This document shows positions 62,205 to 64,000 of a stretch of DNA of 64,000 nt, one piece after another. Both the position numbers and the translations under genes were made by a program. The notes under the pieces are model-generated. The model had not been told where the DNA came from and made no database searches. It saw nothing but the letters and a program-made list of their open reading frames with translations. Source of the DNA: Terriglobales bacterium (GTDB taxonomy: Bacteria > Acidobacteriota > Terriglobia > Terriglobales > Acidobacteriaceae); the NCBI GenBank assembly GCA_035573675.1, contig DATMAB010000010.1, positions 265,541-329,540 of the forward strand, written 5' to 3'. Each line of letters opens with the position of its first letter. Position 1 is the stretch's first letter.

Positions 62205-62608
62205 ACAACGGTCACAACAGTCTCCACCCCGACTTACGTCCCATCATCGTCTGCCTGGCGGGCTCAACCCGCTTCCGGCAGGCCTTCGAGCAAGCCGCCT
62301 GCGCGGAAACCCTGGCCGGCCGCATCGTGCTTTCTGTCGGCTGCTTCACGCACTCCAGCGGCTACCCGCTTACGGCGGTCGAGAAGTCCATCGTCGATCA
62401 GCTCCACCTGCGCAAGATCGACATGGCCGATGAGCTGCTGGTCCTGAACGTCAACGGCTACGTTGGCGAGAGCACGCGAGAAGCTATCCGCTACGCGGCG
62501 CGCATCGGCAAGCCCATTCGCTTCCTGCATCCGCACTCCGAGCTGCAACTGCGGGAGGAGATCCTGGGGCAGTTCAAGGACTCGCTGCGGTCTGGAGCCA
62601 CGGCTTAA
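62201..62608 (+). CDS. Nucleoside deoxyribosyltransferase-like protein
   Basis: The 135-residue protein begins with a GTG and has the fold pattern of nucleoside 2-deoxyribosyltransferase relatives found in phages: PIIVCLAGSTRFRQAFEQA at the start and a C-terminal DMADELLVLNVNGYVGESTREAIRYAARIGKP, with the Asp-Glu and the GESTxxE-type turn. It may hydrolyse or exchange nucleoside bases. The start is embedded in a hairpin. Stop and next start overlap (TAATG). Confidence 0.72.
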   Translation: MHNGHNSLHPDLRPIIVCLAGSTRFRQAFEQAACAETLAGRIVLSVGCFTHSSGYPLTAVEKSIVDQLHLRKIDMADELLVLNVNGYVGESTREAIRYAARIGKPIRFLHPHSELQLREEILGQFKDSLRSGATA

Positions 62609-62937
62609 TGAAAGCACGCGCCGCGGTGAAGCCCTCGGACGTCGAGGGACCGGACTGCCGGATCAGGATTCATCCCGCCAGCCTGCCGACGCCGAAGTTC
62701 CGTTCCTGGGTGAAAGCCATGGGCGTTCGCCGGCTCGCTCGGAAACTCGGCATCGGCCGGTTCGCCGTGAACCGCTGGATCCGGCCGGAGGGTTCGCGCT
62801 GCTTGCCCACTCACCGCACCGCTCGCCAGATCATCGCGCTGTCGTTCGCCTTTCCCGATGGCGCAGGACCCTTGGCGTGGGAGGACATCTACGGTCCGGT
62901 GACGGTCGAGGTGCTGAAGGTGAAGGGCGCGCGATGA
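62608..62937 (+). CDS. Small helix-turn-helix protein
   Basis: The 109-residue protein has a Cro/XRE-like helix-turn-helix around residues 36-60 (MGVRRLARKLGIGRFAVNRWIRPEG) followed by TARQIIALSFAF. It may regulate genes of the element. The start overlaps the preceding stop by one base and its stop overlaps the next ATG by four bases. Confidence 0.65.
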   Translation: MKARAAVKPSDVEGPDCRIRIHPASLPTPKFRSWVKAMGVRRLARKLGIGRFAVNRWIRPEGSRCLPTHRTARQIIALSFAFPDGAGPLAWEDIYGPVTVEVLKVKGAR

Positions 62938-63110
62938 AGCCTCTGGCCATGCTCGGCTTCCTGCTGCTGGTGCTGCTGGACCTGGCGCTCGCCTTGGGCG
63001 TGGTTGCCCTGGCGCTCCACTTCGGGAGGAGCCGCAGCGCGCTGTGGCTGGGCGCAGCGACCTGCATGGTCGTGCTGCTGGCGGGTTGGCCGAAAGGGAG
63101 TGGAAGGTGA
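62934..63110 (+). CDS. Tiny membrane protein (58 residues)
   Basis: ATG at 62934 is coupled to the preceding stop (ATGA). The protein is almost entirely two membrane helices (LAMLGFLLLVLLDLALALGV and LWLGAATCMVVLLAGW). No family is recognised. A role in the phage envelope interaction or exclusion is possible but not shown. Confidence 0.6.
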   Translation: MKPLAMLGFLLLVLLDLALALGVVALALHFGRSRSALWLGAATCMVVLLAGWPKGSGR

Positions 63111-63373
63111 AGCTGAGCCGGAAGCCCGCCCATCGCGCGCCGCGCAAGTCGCGCCACTACTCCGGCTCGGCCTTCGGGAACAACAAGAACATGCCGGGCG
63201 GACGCTACTCGCGCCGCCGGATCAGCGTGCTCACCGGGATTGCCGATCTGCTGAAGGTGCCCCGGCCCGCGCTCACGAAAGAAGAAAAGCACGAGCAGCG
63301 CAGCGGCTTCTTCGGATTCCTGAAGCAGATGTTCCAGCGCCGGTTTCAAGCCGGGAGAGGAGAGCAGACTTGA
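63107..63373 (+). CDS. Small basic protein (hypothetical)
   Basis: With GTG at 63107 (coupled to the preceding stop, GTGA) the 88-residue product is rich in Arg and Lys (KLSRKPAHRAPRKSRHY). No domain is recognised; it may bind nucleic acid. The frame is open to 63044, but that start would overlap the membrane protein widely. Confidence 0.5.
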   Translation: MKLSRKPAHRAPRKSRHYSGSAFGNNKNMPGGRYSRRRISVLTGIADLLKVPRPALTKEEKHEQRSGFFGFLKQMFQRRFQAGRGEQT

Positions 63374-63645
63374 GAACTCAGCACATCGCGTATGCCCATG
63401 CCTGTTCGGCGTGCGGAGCCGACCCGGGCACGCCCTGCATGGGCATGCCGCGCATCAAGGGCGAAAGGATAAGGCCGCAGCCGCTGATCCGTCCGCATGC
63501 AGTGCGCGTTCTTGCCCATCAGCGAGAGCTAGCGCGGCTGCGCAACCTGGAGCATTTGCGATTGCTGAACCGCGCCGTCAATGGTTCGGGCAGGAAAACT
63601 TCCCAGCCCGCGCCGCTACCGAAGAACGGACGCAAGGCCGGCTGA
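63370..63645 (+). CDS. Small Cys-motif (zinc-finger-like) protein
   Basis: The 91-residue product has a TTG start coupled to the preceding stop (TTGA). It has CSACGADPGTPC near its start, a C-x2-C-x6-PC pattern often seen in phage-encoded zinc-ribbon proteins, followed by basic helices (RELARLRNLEHLRLLNRA). Function unknown. Confidence 0.55.
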   Translation: MRTQHIAYAHACSACGADPGTPCMGMPRIKGERIRPQPLIRPHAVRVLAHQRELARLRNLEHLRLLNRAVNGSGRKTSQPAPLPKNGRKAG

Positions 63646-63648
63646 AGC

Positions 63649-63855
63649 ATGGCGCTCCGAATCCAGGTCGTGCTGCGGAAGGAGAAGTCGATGGTGAACG
63701 GGCTGCCCATTCTGAAGGCCTATTTCCCGGATGGGAGGCCTCTGCTGCTGGCGCACGAGTCGGTGGTCGAGTTGAAGCGCCTGGTAATGCGCCGGTTCGG
63801 TCGCCAGGAGGTCTCGTTCATCTACCAGGGCTCGCTGTTCGAGGAGATGGCATGA
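63649..63855 (+). CDS. Small hypothetical protein
   Basis: The 68-residue protein starts with ATG three bases after the preceding stop and ends in an ATGA overlap with the ERF-type gene. It has a simple beta-alpha pattern (ALRIQVVLRKEKSMVNGLP, ESVVELKRLVMRRFG). No family is recognised. Confidence 0.5.
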   Translation: MALRIQVVLRKEKSMVNGLPILKAYFPDGRPLLLAHESVVELKRLVMRRFGRQEVSFIYQGSLFEEMA

Positions 63856-64000
63856 GCACATCGGAAATCCCGGGCCTTCCGGTAGGGAGACCTGTGGCGC
63901 GGAAGCTGGCGCGGCTGATCGCGCTGGTTGGCGAGGTGGAGAAGAAGGGGAAGAACGAGCACTTCCACTACCCCTATACGCGGGAAGTCGATCTGGTAAC
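63852..64000 (+). CDS. ERF-type single-strand annealing protein (3' truncated by window end)
   Basis: Only 49 codons are present, but the N-terminal motif VEKKGKNEHFHYPYTREVDL is typical of the ERF superfamily of phage recombination proteins, which anneal single-stranded DNA. The ATG at 63852 overlaps the preceding stop by four bases. It supports the phage assignment of this region. Confidence 0.6.
   Translation, partial: MSTSEIPGLPVGRPVARKLARLIALVGEVEKKGKNEHFHYPYTREVDLV

Larger units (their letters stand above)
62094..64000 (+). mobile_element. Left end of a probable prophage/integrative element (right end outside the window)
   Basis: From the interrupted tRNA gene to the window edge the gene style changes abruptly: seven short genes on one strand with start/stop overlaps of one to four bases or gaps of three. 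They encode phage-early-type products (nucleoside deoxyribosyltransferase-like, HTH, tiny membrane protein, CxxC protein, ERF-type annealing protein). tRNA genes are classic integration sites. No integrase or second attachment site is visible inside the window. Confidence 0.65.

Noticed and set aside
62094..62700. tRNA with a group I intron
   Set aside because: The break falls after the anticodon stem rather than within the loop, no T arm or acceptor 3' strand follows within about a kilobase, and open reading frames start at once. A split gene at an integration site fits better.

Overview
The window is GC-rich, densely packed bacterial DNA that most resembles the chromosome of an Acidobacteriota member (Terriglobia-like). 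The evidence is a very large Oar-type TonB-dependent receptor, small secreted proteins of the PGxY type, and short dispersed GTCATyCyGAG-type repeats between genes. The phylum is an inference from composition and gene style; no rRNA is present.

Layout. 0-12 kb: the 3' end of a TonB-dependent receptor, a luciferase-like (possibly F420-using) oxidoreductase, an unusual pair of membrane proteins built from three copies of one four-helix module, a bicupin, and a compact coenzyme F420 operon, cofG-cofD-cofC-cofE-cofH-npdG. 12-19.7 kb: small secreted proteins, a frameshifted double-ACT protein, a TPR-like protein, a complete fumarate reductase operon (frdABCD, minus strand) and an NfeD/SPFH membrane pair. 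19.7-36 kb: peptide and amino-acid use (amine oxidase, M20 peptidase, APC permease, CocE-type hydrolase, CstA, a TolB-PHP fusion, an esterase), a PilZ-PAS hybrid histidine kinase and a MacB-like ABC exporter. 36-40 kb: a cysteine dioxygenase-like cupin, YggX and 2-oxoglutarate dehydrogenase E1.

40.5-51.8 kb is the most interesting block. It is a co-directional run of overlapping genes: fatty acyl reductase with a degenerate HAD domain, second NAD-binding reductase, pyruvyltransferase-family protein, AMP-forming ligase, enoyl-CoA hydratase, secreted DUF4440-like protein, acyl carrier protein, second ligase and diacylglycerol-kinase-type lipid kinase. I infer a dedicated pathway that activates, reduces and mounts acyl chains on a lipid. 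Ether-lipid or fatty-alcohol lipid is plausible, but the product is not known. 51.8-56.2 kb: eutC and eutB sit downstream of a Tat-exported PhoD phosphodiesterase, suggesting ethanolamine release and use. 57-61.3 kb: a TrpXYZ-like ABC uptake operon with an extra STAS-domain protein.

From about 62.1 kb to the right edge the window enters a probable prophage or integrative element. A tRNA-Met(CAU) gene is cut off just after its anticodon loop. A run of small overlapping genes follows: nucleoside deoxyribosyltransferase-like, HTH, a small membrane protein, a Cys-motif protein and an ERF-type annealing protein. The first of these has its ribosome-binding site and GTG start inside a perfect hairpin. 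The other end of the element lies outside the window.
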